Assembly (NCBI RefSeq): GCF_021347895.1
Contig: NC_067115.1
Span: 11,618,064 to 11,682,063, forward strand
Length of the DNA stretch: 64,000 nt
Source of the DNA: Acanthochromis polyacanthus
Taxonomy: Eukaryota; Chordata; Actinopteri; Pomacentridae
Reading direction: 5' to 3'
The translations under genes were made by a program, and so were the position numbers. The notes beneath the pieces were generated by a model. It had not been told where the DNA came from. It made no database searches and was given only the letters and a program-made list of their open reading frames with translations. Each line of letters begins with the position of its first letter. The first letter of the stretch is position 1. Below are positions 13,209 to 28,200 of the stretch, piece by piece.

Positions 13209-13673
13209 CCTTGGTTTCAAAATGGATTCCTCCTCGATGTCAATGCATATGTTAGCACGCATGCAATCTTGCACATATACACATGCATAAACACACGTTA
13301 ACACACCACAAATGAGAGTCTGATTGTTTCTGGGTTGCCTTGCTCCTGATCTAGCTCCCCCTTAATTACAATCTGCACTGACAAATGGGCCTGCTCAGGA
13401 ATGCAGAAGCAGACCCAGTGCGAGAGAGCAAGAGAGAGATGCACTGTTCTTGCTGATTAAGTGTGTCACCGTTCTTTTTGGGCCCTGTATTTAGACACAC
13501 AAATGCACACACCTATATCACCCACTTAAATTTCTCCCAGCAGATCTAAAACAAACCGTTCTGCATATATTAGGTTGGAAATTGTCCCTATTGTACCATC
13601 CTCACCACGATGTGTAGCCATTTGTCGAAATCAATGGAGCCCAGAAATTGGTATTATTCTTTCAATAGTTCAT

Positions 13674-13683
13674 TCTCTCTCTC

Positions 13684-13723
<40 letters not shown>

Positions 13724-13738
13724 TCTCCCACATTCTCT
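13674..13738 (+). repeat. (CT)n low-complexity tract
   Basis: An imperfect pyrimidine tract with a pure CT core at about 13687-13719. It lies about 470 bases after the (GA)n tract in complementary orientation, so the two can pair. Confidence 0.95.
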
Positions 13739-14386
13739 CCGTGCCTGTCTTTGCCCATGGTTGAATGAGAAAAAGTGATTACCTGAGAAAGAAAAGGGGT
13801 TAGTACGTTAGTGAAAGGTGGCAGCTGTGTGTCTGCCGGTCCTGTGACAAAAAAAAAAAAGGCCAGTGTATAGCTGGTGCACCTCTGCACATCTCCTGAT
13901 TGCCTTATCTTCCCTCCCTTTTGTTTCTGCTTGCACAACTACACACACATCACAACCACAATGAGCCAATGACACAATGAGGTACCCTGCAAGTGCTCAC
14001 AGGGAAGACAATCCACACCCTACATGTGCCAAAGTTGATAGCCTGAAAACAATGCGTCATCATCGCTCTCGCCATTACCACAGCACTTTTAAAGATCTCG
14101 GGCTGAAAGACAGGAGAGCGGCACAATGCATAAACACAGCCATAAGCCAGCCTATTCACAGGCCATGTAGTTCTACCAACTGTTAAAGCCATTCCCATCT
14201 CGACACAGGAACAATGGAGCGCGAGAGAGAGACTGAGGGACTCTATTGATATCGAGCGCTGCTGAATGGTCGGCTGACTAGCATTCACTGTCACAGTGGA
14301 TGGATGGTTTAATTGTAGACTGGCGTGAGGAAAAAAAGAGAGAGCATATTTTTGTGTGTTTTTTTTATGTGTATCGCTGTGTCTAT

Positions 14387-14411
14387 GTGTGTGTGTGTGT
14401 GTGTGTGTGTG
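14387..14411 (+). repeat. (GT)12 microsatellite
   Basis: A pure GT run ending in gcgtgaatg. Confidence 0.95.
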
Positions 14412-14544
14412 CGTGAATGAGAGGACTCGGGGAGGTGACAGCCGTTATCTCAGGCCTACAGACAGACACTTAGCCCTTCGCCAACCCTCAACCACTTGTC
14501 CCTATGGCATGCTCAGAAATGTCACGAGCTGGCACTGTCACTAA

Positions 14545-14596
14545 GTGTGTGTGTGTGTGTGTGTGTGCGCGTGTGCGTGTGCGTGCACATGTGTGA
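14545..14596 (+). repeat. (GT)n/(GTGC)n microsatellite
   Basis: A GT run passing into alternating purine-pyrimidine gcgcgtgtgcgtgtgcgtgc, a sequence favourable to Z-DNA. Confidence 0.95.
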
Positions 14597-16829
14597 GTGG
14601 GTTCGTCTGCATTTCTCTTTTTGTGCGCGACATCAAACTCCTCTGTGCGGGACTGGGTCTGCTGTTACATGGCAATGTGAGCGTGAGCCCATGTTTTTGT
14701 GAAAATTATGTCAAATATACAGCTGCTGCATACTTTTTTCTTTTTTTTTACTATTGTACACATGACCAAATATCAACACCACAACACACTAATACACACA
14801 CACATTTCAGTGTCACAAATACACTCTCAAGAGACAGTCTCCCCTGACAGAAATAGGGTTGAAAAGTGGAAAGGATCACTGCTTCCGGAAGGACTTTTCC
14901 CCATTCTATCATTTCCATTTTTTAAAAATGGTTTTCTTTTTTTCTATTACGCATATATTTTATGTGGACAGCCAAGAGTGAATGTTTTCTGCTAGAGGAG
15001 GTAAAGAGAAGGTATTTTATCAAAATGAGCCTGCCATTGCTTATACAAACTTGAACATCTGGTCAGAAAGACACCAGATATACTCATCCCTAACACACAG
15101 AGAAATATGTCAGATTGACAAATTGTAACCTGACAGAAAGATACAGGTAAAGGCAACACAATAGCGCTTTGATGGAGACTTCAGCTTTAATAAACCTGTG
15201 AACTGTCTTGACAGCACTGACCTTTGAGGTAACAGAACTGGAGAGTCCAAAATGTTGTTGCAAGATCAGACTTGGTGGTACAAATAAGTCTGTTAAATGA
15301 ACTGTGGCTTGTTTAGCTCCAAAGGACTGTTGTGCTCTTTAGCACTACTGTGTTGCCATAGCATGGTATCAGATAGCTAATGCTTACCAGCATTTTACTG
15401 GTTAGCTTTTCATCTGAATCCCTACGTTCTGTAGGTAGTCATTATGTCACGCTTCAGAAATACTCGTATTATAAGTGACTCGATCCACTATGGAAAATGC
15501 TTAATCTTGCTTGCATTTAAACTGCAATAGACATAGAATTTAAATCTACATTTGCATCTGTTATTGTTTCTGATGGATATGGCCACTTGAGTGAAAGATG
15601 ATAAACCACTTACTATGAATGATGGGAGGCCCTGTCTGTTGTTTGCTCCAAAAGTCCAGCCTAACCTTTATCACTGAGCTATTCGAGAACAAAACAGTAC
15701 TACAGATTTGTATTGTATGATAAATATTCCAAACATATTCACTGCAAGACAAACAAGATATTTATAAAGATGTAATGTTCTCACATTATTGTGGGCAACT
15801 CACTTAATGGGGGCTTGCAGCACAACAGATGATAGAGCTGTCACTCCGGTGTACATCTAGACCACCACCCACATCTGTCTGCAATTTTTGTCTTGTGGCC
15901 ATCTGTTTTGCAATACAACCATGCAGAACCACAGGAAACAGAAACATATTTAAAGCCTGCTTTTCAGGAACCTCCTCTAAAATGTTTATCATAAATATTC
16001 ATTAATATTAGTATAATTACCATACAGCATGACAAGTACATGTTGGATTTATGCAAAGCACCCAGCCTACACAAAGATCACTTTTAAGCAGATTACTGTT
16101 TCTTATGTCTCCGTAAAGTATTGTCTGGACAAAATAATACCTGAGGCATTTTCTCCATACAAAGACCTTCTGTTGTGCTATGGAGAAATGAAAAACAAAA
16201 AGGCCGTATGTTTAAAGCCACAATAGAGTCTGACATTGTTTATCTGTAATACGCATTTCCTACCAGCTGCCATTAAACACGCCGTCAGTAGCGCTGCAAT
16301 TTTCTGTGAGGACTAAGATAGTAGATACACTCCACACTCTGTGCCGCAGTTTCTCCATGTAGTGGGTCATAAAGAGCCCTCCTCAGCTATTGAACACGGC
16401 ACAAGACTGCTGTAATCATAAAACTCATTGTTGATGTTGCTGAACAAGGTCAAGCAGACGAAGTATATGAATGTCAGCAGCAAAGAGCGGTCTCATGGGT
16501 GTCGGTTGCAGAGAGCCGTTTTAATGGCACATACCCAGAGGACTACAGTACTACCAGGAATCACAGTCGCTGTCAGCAGATCCAAAGTGTGGTCAGATGG
16601 ACTGTGCCTCCTCAGCAGGCTGTAGATCTGACAGGGAATGCACCATAATCTGAACAAGATGTGTATCTGTGTTTAACTGCAACCAGCTGACTCATACAGG
16701 ATCATCAGATGGTAGGTGAGAGAAAGTTACTTGACTGGTGCTTCTTCTTTATGGGTCAACAGTGTTTGGCAGGTACTGAGGATGAAACTAACCTCCTCAA
16801 ATGAAGAATCAAGATACAGCTGTTTTTTT
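14597..16829. other. Unassigned AT-rich sequence
   Basis: Only short chance open frames on both strands. No repeat family, RNA gene or promoter-like cluster was recognised. Confidence 0.4.
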
Positions 16830-17450
16830 TCTATCCCGTCATCAATATGAATGTCTTCATAAAATTTCGTGGTAATCCATTCAACGCTTATTTAGACATT
16901 TCACCTAAAACCATAAATATCAACATCATTGTGGGACTAATTCAAATACTAAGTATCAGCAATGCATTCAAAGATATTTCAGTCTGGATCAATTTGCCAA
17001 ACCACTGATCTGAGTCATCCCATGACCAAAAATTAGATAGATATTTATATTCTAGATATTAAGAACATAAATATGTTTTGAAAAATATTTATGTTTCAGG
17101 TGAGCACATGAAAATGTCTTGAAAGAAATTCTAACTCACCAACTTATAATTGTATTTGTTTTTTCTTTAACTTAATCAGTAGCTTCCAGGTTTTTGATTT
17201 GTCAAAGTTAGAGATAATTTATAGTCCTGCTTATTTATGTATTTATCTATTTCTGTAATTAACCTTTTTCACTTTTTTTCTCTGAACTTTAATTCTAGTG
17301 TTGTGGCTTTGACCGAAACACGCATTAACCCCAGTCAGCAGAGTAACCGCCATGTGACTGGTACACCCAACATCTGCCCCAACATCCACGCCAGCAGCCC
17401 GTCATAGGAGAAAGTAATGTGTCATTTCCTGAGAACCAAACTAACTGAAA
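16830..17450 (+). repeat. Teleost-type dispersed repeat, copy 1
   Basis: Carries 'atttcgtggtaatccattca', 'gatatttcagtctggatcaa', 'catgaccaaaaattagat', 'ggtttttgatttgtcaaag' and 'tggtacacccaacatctg'. The first two blocks are degenerate forms of a repeat I know from many fish (consensus like 'caatccatccaatag' and 'gatatttcagtctggacc'). Its transposon class is uncertain. Copy 2 is at 20040-20450 in the same orientation. Confidence 0.7.
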
Positions 17451-18444
<994 letters not shown>

Positions 18445-18565
18445 AACACACTGCCCTGGCTTGCTTACTAACAGTTGCATCTCTCACCATTTTATGCCAC
18501 AGGCCCCAAACAAGCCATCTGCACTGGTTTTTGCCTCTGCCAGCCTTGCCCCGAGAGATGTACTA

Positions 18566-18687
<122 letters not shown>

Positions 18688-18699
18688 CTTGTACTTGCT

Positions 18700-18949
18700 A
18701 CATGGTGAGTACCATTTTCTGCATTTAACTATCAAAGTGAGGACATTTTTACAAAGTGGCCGGTCCTCACTTTGAAACAGACATGTTTGAGGGTGAAGAC
18801 TTGTTTTTAGAGAACAGGTATGAATTGAGGTTTGGTTAGGGTTAGGGTAAGGATTAAGTTTAGGCAATCAGTTGTGATGGTTAAGGTTAGGGTAAGGCTC
18901 TAGGAAATGCATTACGCCTATGGATGTCCTCACTAAGATAGAAGTACAA

Positions 18950-18950
<1 letters not shown>
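18700..18950 (+). repeat. Teleost GTGAGGACATTTT-type hairpin repeat
   Basis: Contains AAAGTGAGGAC (18734-18744) and its exact complement GTCCTCACTTT (18763-18773) around an 18-base loop, then 'tttggttagggttagggtaa', 'gttgtgatggttaaggttag', 'gaaatgcattacgcctatg' and a final 'gtcctcactaagatag'. I recognise this order as a common repeat of fish genomes that is usually bounded by (GT)n, as here on both sides. The TTAGGG-like pairs belong to this repeat and are not telomere. Confidence 0.75.
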
Positions 18951-19008
<58 letters not shown>

Positions 19009-19017
19009 GGGGGGGGG
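18951..19017 (+). repeat. (TG)28 microsatellite followed by G10
   Basis: TG run to 19006, then c and ten Gs at 19008-19017. It marks the right border of the hairpin repeat. Confidence 0.97.
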
Positions 19018-19299
19018 CATGCTTGCATGTTTGATTTTTTTTTTTTGGAGGTGGGGGCTGGAGTATAGAGGGAGCAAAGGTTTGTCAGGTGCAGCAGTGA
19101 TTTAAGGAAATAATCTGAGGAAGAATGGATTAAAGAGTACTATAGGACATGGAATGACGAGAATTCTTGGTGGGATAAGAATGTGTAAGAGGGGATGACA
19201 AAGAAGATAAAATGGAAACAAAGCGAGAAAAAGAGGGATTAAACAGGGGAACATAGAAAGAAACATACAAATATGCGTTTAGTCTACACTCACGTTCAT

Positions 19300-19580
19300 G
19301 GTACTGTGAGGCTGTACATCCACAGAGCTCCCAATGACAATGTCAACATGCAAATGTTTATGCTGCAAATGTTAGCATACAAACAGCTACTTATTAGCAC
19401 TAAGCAAAAAGCACAGCTGAAGCTCATGGACATGTAATTAGTTGTGAGTGTAGTTCTTAAACTGAAGTATTAAGGAAAAATTTACCTGACGGTAGCAATA
19501 GATGGACAATTCAAGTCTCACAAACATAATTAAGATAAAATAAAAACATTAATCCTGAAGAAAAGTTGAGTACAGTTCAT
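19300..19580 (+). repeat. Teleost-type dispersed repeat, 5' portion
   Basis: Contains 'tgttagcatacaaacagcta', 'ttattagcactaagcaaaaa', 'gcacagctgaagctcatgg' and 'aattagttgtgagtgtag', degenerate forms of the gcatgctaacattt / agcactaaacacaaag / agctgaggctgatggga series that in fish normally precedes the 'caatccatccaatag' block. It is therefore probably the upstream part of the element continued at 20040-20450. Confidence 0.6.
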
Positions 19581-20039
19581 TCTGTCATTAGTCTTGCATA
19601 GCCTGATCATTCTCTAGTGTGGACTTTGTAGAGTGGTCTCACTGTAAATCTTTATTATTATGCTTTAAGAGAAAAAATAAGCAAAGAAAAAACAAACAAA
19701 ATACTGTCTCGTTTGTATTTTCTTTAAACCAGTCACAAACATCTTGGAAAACAGTGAGGGAGTAATCATTTTTGATGGATTATTTGCATGCAGGGAGACA
19801 AGCACTATCATTAAGTGGATAATATACCGAAAGGAAAAATAGTAGGGTTGCTTTATTGCATGATGCAAACCCTCGTCAAAACTTGAAATTTTCAATGTGG
19901 TAGAAAGAGGTGGTTGTTGTTGTTTTTTTTTTCAAATTAAAGGAGATTTTGAAGATGGTAATAAGTTGACAGAGGAAGGTGAGGAGAAACCTGTATGAAA
20001 TGCGAAGCTAATGTGAAGCTTATTCTCACAATCTGCAAT
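19581..20039. other. Unassigned AT-rich sequence between repeat parts
   Basis: No recognisable family. It may be a decayed middle of the flanking repeat or an unrecognised insertion into it. Confidence 0.35.
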
Positions 20040-20450
20040 TTGTGAGTGGGCATAACTTGTCATAAACGTGAATGTCGTAACGAATTTTCATTGCAGTCCA
20101 TCAGATAGGTGTCTGGACCAAACTACCAGACCTTTGACCCAAGTCAATGCCATGACCAAAAATTAGCTGCATGTACCACGTTTTTGGAAAGGAAAAATAT
20201 GTTTTGAAGTCATTCTAATTCACTAACAAATAAGTTAAAAATCATTGGTTTTCCTTACAATTTAATTAGTAGTATCTAGGTGTTTGGTTGTCAAAGTTAG
20301 GGGAAAGATTGTAGTCCTATTACCTAACCACGCATGAAGCCCAGTCACCAGAATAAAAGTCATGTGCTTTGTACACCCAACATTCACCCCAACATCCTCC
20401 CTATAAGAGAATGTAACTCGTCTTGGATTGCCATTGTGTTTCCTTTAAAA
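20040..20450 (+). repeat. Teleost-type dispersed repeat, copy 2
   Basis: Aligns to copy 1 through 'gccatgaccaaaaattagct', 'aaaaatatgttttgaagtc', 'cattctaattcactaac', 'gtttggttgtcaaagttagg', 'aagcccagtcaccagaataa' and 'ttgtacacccaacattc'. The copies lie about 3.1 kb apart in direct orientation with many substitutions and small gaps, so they are old. Confidence 0.7.
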
Positions 20451-21509
20451 AGTATTTTAAATTTTTGTACATGTTTTCGACAGGTTTACAGGCTTCACCA
20501 AATTGTTTTTTTTTTTAACAAATCCAATTTGCATACTTAAAATAATTTGAAAGCTTCTTTATAGAAATCACTTTAAAACGATCAGAACCAAGTCTAATGA
20601 TAGTTATGAAATTTGTAGAGTGTTATCATCAGTAGCTCAGAATAATCATGCCTCTCAAAATGTGTTGGAAATGGAAATGTAAGAGGTAAAATAAAGGCAG
20701 GGGAAGTGGATGAAGAGAAAACCAAACTAAAGTTCAATGCTTCCTCCCAATCAGAAAACCAAACATTCCCCACTCCACCACAGTAATTATCTAAAAGATA
20801 ATCAGTAGCTTTTTACACGTCAATCATGGGAAATACACAACACATAGAAACACATATCAACTTTTTATACACACACAGATGAACACATGCACACGCAAAC
20901 ATCTTATGACTGAGCATTGCTCCCAGCATGTGTCCCAGTATCTGATATGCAAACAGCTCTATCCAGTTATATCAAAACATGTCATTTGGAGGAGCCAGAA
21001 AAAGAAAAAAAAAATCTAAAGAGTTCGACTAGCATGCCCCCATCCCTCCCTATTCCCAATACTCACACCTGCTTTTTGTGGCAGGTAAACATCCACACAC
21101 ATCCTTTTCCCATCAGAATCTGAATGTTGTAATTTTTTTTTACTTATTTATTTATTTTTAGATTGCACCAGTTCCACACAGAAATCTTAATTGCATGTTC
21201 TCTAGCAGCTAAATTTTATGTAATTATAATGTGTAGCTTTGTACAAGAACTAAACAGATGTTGCGACAAACACTACCACATATATGAAAGAGTACTGAAA
21301 ATACTGCATACAAATGTTCTTTTTCATGTTGGTAATAACCTCAACACTGAAGTACATGCTGGAACAATTCGGGATAATTTTTTTTAGTGTCTTTTCAGGA
21401 GTCGGATTACTGGGTTGATATCATGTTTTGTCTTTGTGCAAATTACTAAATGTAAAAGTGTTTCAGTTGTGCAGAATTGGAGCTTGGCATAGTCCTGCAT
21501 GTGCACAAG
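20451..21509. other. Unassigned AT-rich sequence
   Basis: Poly-T and poly-A runs and short CA-like patches only. If the mariner that starts below ever had its 5' half, that half is not recognisable here. Confidence 0.4.
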
Positions 21510-22121
21510 CAGTAGCCATGGACCCACAGACAACTTTCACAGTGTGCAAGTCAGTGGTGATTTCTACAAAAAGGATGGTCCACCCTTTATGTCAAGGATC
21601 AGGAGAGTTGGGTCTATGGCTACTGTACCAGAGGCAAAACAGCAGTCTTTGCCATGGATAAGCACATTAGGTTCTCAGCAAAAAAAAGATTCTCATTGTT
21701 TTCTTCGACATTCCCAGGCTTGTGCATTGTGATTTCGTCCCCCTGACTGTCGTGGCAGAGTTCTACTGTAATGTCTTAAAGCGTGATTCTGCACAAACAC
21801 CCTGAACTATGATGGCTTCATCTGGACCAACACAATTATCGCTCACCCTGCTCTCCATATTTAGTTACCTGAAACTTCTTCCTTTTCCTCAAAATGAAAT
21901 TCAAGTTGAAGAGTCCCTGTTTTGCCCCAGGAGGATATAAAATGGCCGTCTCAGGATGTGTTTAATAGACTGACAGAATGGGACTTCCAGGAAGCATTCC
22001 AAGCACAGCAGGAGCACTAGGAATGGCATATCATTGCACAAGGTGTCTCCTTCAGAGGGGATGATGGGCAAATTTAAATCAGAATGATTGCAGTCTCTGA
22101 ACTTTTTGATCATACCTCATA
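21510..22121 (+). pseudogene. Mariner transposase remnant
   Basis: With frame shifts allowed, the plus strand reads ESWVYGY near 21608 (first catalytic Asp region lost or changed), EAKQQS, then ILIVFFDIPRLVHCDFVP near 21690-21742 (the conserved mariner FFD block), later DVFNRLTEWDFQEAFQA near 21952-22002 and a C-terminal QGVSFRGDDGQ. The order and motifs are those of a mariner transposase (D,D34D family). The 3' end has the terminal motif 'gaactttttgatcatacctc' followed by ATA, closely like the ends of the mariner at 61048-62056. The N-terminal DNA-binding half is missing or unrecognisable. Multiple stops show it is dead. Confidence 0.8.
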
Positions 22122-22762
22122 TGGTGCTAGAATCACCTGGTGGTTTGTTTATTTTAGCAATGAAGGCTGGTAGCAGAGGAGACGAGCCAATCTGTTCAAA
22201 GCCAAATACTTGTCTAATTATGTGCTGTAAACTTTTTATGTGCTCTAACAATTTCTTTGAGGCAAGATGGCTAAACATGCATTCCGAAAATCCTGTCACC
22301 TAAGTAATATTGCCAGTTCTGGCACCATACTGTATCAGATCGTGTTGGATTACAGCATTTCAATAATGTGTTACATTACAGCTGTTAATCATATGAGTAC
22401 TTCAGTGGAAATATAATGGACTTTTGTTTTTTTGGTTCTCGAAGACATTTCACTTCTCACTCAAGAGGCTTCTTTGGTTCAACCCACTTTATGATGTGTC
22501 TTTTTCAGTAAGTAGGGCAAGATTACACATTGAAATTTGCTAGTACTATCACTGAACAGATATATTTATCAAGTGACACAGTAATCCACAGAGCATTAAT
22601 TTTTTCTACACAATGATTTTAATGAACGGAGCTGTTCAGGAGTGAAGAAATTGTTTATACTGGAATGAAAAAGGTGCTATCTTTGGATGCAGTGGGTCTG
22701 TTAAATACATCCATTGTGATGAAGGACAGCTGGAAAGGGCCTGCAAACAGGCAATTGAGACA
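22122..22762. other. Unassigned sequence
   Basis: No gene seen. Near 22434-22480, 'cgaagacatttcacttctc' and 'caagaggcttctttggttc' resemble a short tail found in some fish retroelements; too short to classify. Confidence 0.35.
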
Positions 22763-22764
22763 TT

Positions 22765-22774
22765 GGCCAATCAG
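22765..22774 (+). promoter_or_regulatory. CCAAT-box-like motif
   Basis: GGCCAATCAG, a full CCAAT-box consensus (NF-Y type), about 90 bases before the ATG of the short exon candidate. No TATA box is visible between them. Such a motif occurs often by chance; it is noted only because of the structure that follows. Confidence 0.25.
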
Positions 22775-22862
22775 AAGCCACTACACCCTGCTGCTCTGCA
22801 GAGGAGAACCTTGTTCGTGTTCGTGTAGGGACCAGAGGAGAGTGTTTGCTGGGACTGCACAG

Positions 22863-23062
22863 ATGTATTTGGTGTTGCTTGTCATTTTCTCTGTGTGCGT
22901 GCATTCTACTGGTAGGTTGGATATTTTCTTGTGTGTATTTTTTTAATATGATAGTTGTTGTTACATGTTTATGTAGTTTCATATACTTATTGTTTGCTTT
23001 GCTATTTGTTTCCTGTTATAGAACCACACATAGATGTTCAAGAGTGATTGCTACTGAATAAA
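22863..23062 (+). CDS. Candidate two-exon mini-gene with signal-peptide-like exon
   Basis: ATG at 22863 starts MYLVLLVIFSVCVHST, a good signal-peptide-like hydrophobic start, interrupted in phase 1 at G|GTAGGT (22911/22912). A pyrimidine-rich tract 'gctatttgtttcctgttatag' minus one base ends at 23021, giving a 110-base intron, a usual size for teleosts. The second exon would add only EPHIDVQE and a stop. AATAAA follows at 23057-23062 and a GT-rich stretch about 20 bases later, as at real cleavage sites. The total product would be 24 residues. It may be a decayed copy of a secreted or Ig-type receptor gene whose middle exons are lost, a short-peptide gene, or coincidence. No family is recognised. 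Confidence 0.22.
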
Positions 23063-23469
23063 GTGAGAAAAAGGGAACATCTTGTATTGTGTTCTGACCG
23101 ACGCCCCCCTGGCGGCCACAAAATTATTAACCGGTGAAAATTCAAACAGTCCTTGAATCTGCAAAACATCCATAGTGACAATGTTGCATTCAATTTAAAT
23201 TGACATGTTAGGATTCCAGGCTTTAGATATGAATCACAATGCCAAATGTAAATCACCACAATGAAGATGCAAGAGACCTTAGACTGCACACACAGCCACG
23301 ACAGTAATGCCTCTTGAGTAATATTGTGTAGGTCTCTCTTGGGCTTCCCAAACAGTTTTGATTCATTGGACCATGGACAGGGGACCTCTGGGACGGGATT
23401 TGTGGTGAGTGCCACCGGGACATTGACAATGGATCCTTTGGGTCATGTGAGTTGCTCGATGGGGCCCTC

Positions 23470-23694
23470 AAAGATTAGACTTGTTATGGTGGATCTGGTG
23501 GAAGTTTAATCAGATTAATATCTGGGGAGTTTGGGTGCTGGGTCAACACCGTGACATCTTTGTCATGTTCCTCAAGCCCTTCCTGATCAGTTGCTGTTGC
23601 TTTGGGAGGGTGTGCTTGGTCTGCAACCTTTAAATGTATAGTATGTGTCCATACGGATGCCAAAACCCAAGGTTTCCCAGCAGAACATGTTTCA
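23470..23694 (-). pseudogene. Tc1-like transposase fragment
   Basis: On the minus strand the sequence gives GLEEHDKDVTVL and PNSPDINLI, matching the Tc1 block before the catalytic Glu (EEHDKEF..L.WPPNSPDLNPIEHLW in the family). On the plus strand 'acccaaggtttcccagcag' near 23668 matches 'gaaggtttcccggcag' of the Tc1 copy at 32600-33590, showing the same subfamily. Only the C-terminal half of the DDE domain is left, with the catalytic IEHLW block degraded to IKLPP. There is no intact frame and no terminal repeats. Confidence 0.75.
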
Positions 23695-25275
<1,581 letters not shown>

Positions 25276-25282
25276 TGACTGC

Positions 25283-28200
25283 CAATTCATTAAGTGAACG
25301 TTTGGAGCCCCAGACTGTACCAACTGGTAGAAGCTAACTAATCTGCACTGCGCCAGTGGAGAGAGAACGAGCCAGAGAAACAGATAACATTCACCGAGGG
25401 GGACATTCAGCCTCTGAAAACAACTATTAACATCAACATTTGGGAAGGCCTTAACTTCAGAAAGATAAACACACACTCACAAGTACTGGCATTTGGGTGT
25501 GAATACAAATCATAAAAACAGACATTCCAAAGCTGCAGCTAGGTGTATAAGAGCCTCTGTGTGGCTTTTGTTCATGTTCTTCAGTAAGTGCTGCAGGAAG
25601 AAATTCACTTCACAGTTTATTGTCCCTCAGTTTCTTAATCATTGTCACATTCGCCTTCACTGTGGAAGGCCTTGATAGAGCGGACAACACGAGACTGATG
25701 ACAAAGGCTCTGTTTGTGCGTGTGGTCTATTCAGGCCTTTACTTTTCTAGACGACAGATGCAGATGCAAGTGCAGAGCCAAAACCATTTGCACAAAAGTC
25801 AAGAACTGTTGGCAAATGAGGTTTAAGGTTGCTTAAACTGTGTGACTGTAATAGTTGGTTAAGTCAAGCTTGAATTGCATAAATTCATCTTAATGGCAAG
25901 ATCTGATGGCAACCGTGGTCTTCAGCAGAATATTCTGCTAATTTTATTTGACCTAATTTGCACAATACACATATACAATAGCACTGATCCAAAAAAAAAA
26001 AAGCTCATTCACCTGAGAAAGAGTTATTGGACAGTGAAAGATGAAGAAGGGCCAGTCCCACCAGACACCATCAGACAGAGGTTGCGATGAGCACTCTTCA
26101 TTAAACTGAGCAAACTGCGAATGTGGGATGAAGTTGGTACCTCCGAAACAAAAAGCTAGTAAGATCACCTTAATTGAGAATACTGCATCAAACTGAAATG
26201 TGATAATAGCATGACAATGCAAAAAGGGCCAGTTGTATCTGTTGAATCTGTACTTACCACCATAAACTGAAAATTCATGGCGAAATCAATTCATTTTGGT
26301 GGGATTTCCTGTAACTGTGGACTTTAGAATATTTGCAGCATTGTCCAACTCAAGCCGCCTTAACAGTGCTGACCTTTCAGGGAATGGAAAGCCGGAAATC
26401 CCAAAACCAACAATGAATTTGTCCAACTAATATGCCGTACACAAGCAGTGCTGTTAAAGGCTGGTACAGTTTCTGCCTCTGCAATAAGCTATTGTCATCC
26501 AGAAGACACAGCATACCAGTAGTCCCATTGATTATACTAATGGACATAGGAAATGAAATGAAGACCTTCCGGTGTTTTAATTAAAAATGAACTGCTGTGG
26601 CTACAATTTAATTGGAATAAAGGAGTAGGTCACCACAGTGCACCCGTATGGCTGTTTAAAGTGGTTTTAATAGCTTCTGGATGTTGCAGATTTATTGCAC
26701 TGCTACTGTATCTGTTAGACTGTAGCAACTTGTTGGTAAGATAAATGCACTGTTGGTGCCGAAGTTAAAATAACAGCAGCTTTACTCCTTAAAATTAAAA
26801 CCACATTAAGACTTGGATACACACATCTCTCCATGCTTTGAGAATATAAGCTAGTGATGGTCAAAAGATGTTTGTTTTTTTCAGTCTTGTTACTTTTTGT
26901 AATACTGCTACAGCCTGAGCAACAAAACATAGAAAACACTCATGTACACTGCTAACTCATTGCTGCACTTACAATTATGTGATGCAAATCCCTTAAGAAC
27001 ATTTGAGCATATCCAGTCTTGATCCATAGCAGGGAGCCTGTGTGGATCCGTGTTTAAGTCTCCTTCACCATCCCTGTAGCTGTGTTAATCATCCTTGCTG
27101 CCACTCACTCTCAAGGTTTTAGTGGCCCTCTGTTGAATGCTGCAATCCGCAATTCAAATAGAAACAGAAATTGGTGTTCTAGCCACTTTAAGCAGCTCAG
27201 TGAATCAGTGGTCATAGTCTGAAACAGGGCACTCAGAGGGGTAGGTCATTACTTTGCTAATCCTACTGAAAATTAGTTTATAGGTTAAAATTAATATTCT
27301 AGCCAGAAGAGCATTACGGTTTAGCTGCAGGACTGCAACATTAAGGGTGAGAAGATAAGGCACAGGATTAAAACTAAGACAAAAGTTAGATGGCAGTCGC
27401 TTATTTAGCTTTGCACACTGCACATGTTTCTCTGGAAACCGGTAGATGACAGCTGCAGTGGGACAAGCTGTATCTTTCAACATGCGATCAAGAATGAGAG
27501 CCGGCTCATCAACTTAAGCTGCAACAAACTTTTCAGTTTTTTTACAGTGAAGTTCGGCAGTGTTCATTCAGCTCCTTGCTTGACATGTAATTGATCTTGG
27601 TTGGCATGATCACACTCTTTTAAGAACAAAAACAGATCCTTAATTTCAACTTTTTTTGTTGTTTGTTATTTAGGTCTATGATAAAGTCGTACAAGTCCAA
27701 GACCTTGGATATCTGTTTCAGTGACTGGTTCTTCGAATTTCTGACTTCACTGCCAGTAAACACATTTTCACCATTTATTTTTGAAGTGCGACCTGATTGA
27801 GTGAAACACGAGAGAAACTCAATTTCACACCGCATTCATCAGCGAACACCAGAAAAATCTGTTTATTAGCAGAGAATCCCAAATGAAGACTTGTATTGTA
27901 AAGTTGGCAGGGTCACACATGCGTTGTTGCTTTTTACACTCAACTTCTCCTCCTCAGAGCCGACTGAGAAAGCACTTCACGGTTGATTATTCATTGCCAA
28001 TGTACTATGGACCAAAGAGCATCCTCTTTCAAACGTATCAACCATCAGACTGCCGAGAAAAGGACATTTGAAGTGTCTAATGTGTGTTTATGTGTGTGCA
28101 GGAGAGAGACAGAGAGGTAGAGTGGAAAACAGATGGAAAGACAATGGAGGAGAGTGTGTATGTGCACATGTTGGACATAACTGCATGGTGCTGAGAGAAA

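Noticed and set aside
15190..15260. Similarity between 15190-15260 and 26355-26410 around 'cagcactgacctttgagg'
   Set aside because: The likeness is limited to about 40 bases with gaps and does not extend; not enough for a repeat call.
18836..18900. Interstitial telomere sequence from ggttagggttagggt
   Set aside because: Only two adjacent TTAGGG units, within a known dispersed fish repeat that carries such a stretch in all copies I recall.
22430..22490. Short tail-like sequence 'cgaagacatttcacttctc'
   Set aside because: It resembles a motif in fish retroelements, but under 60 bases cannot be assigned.
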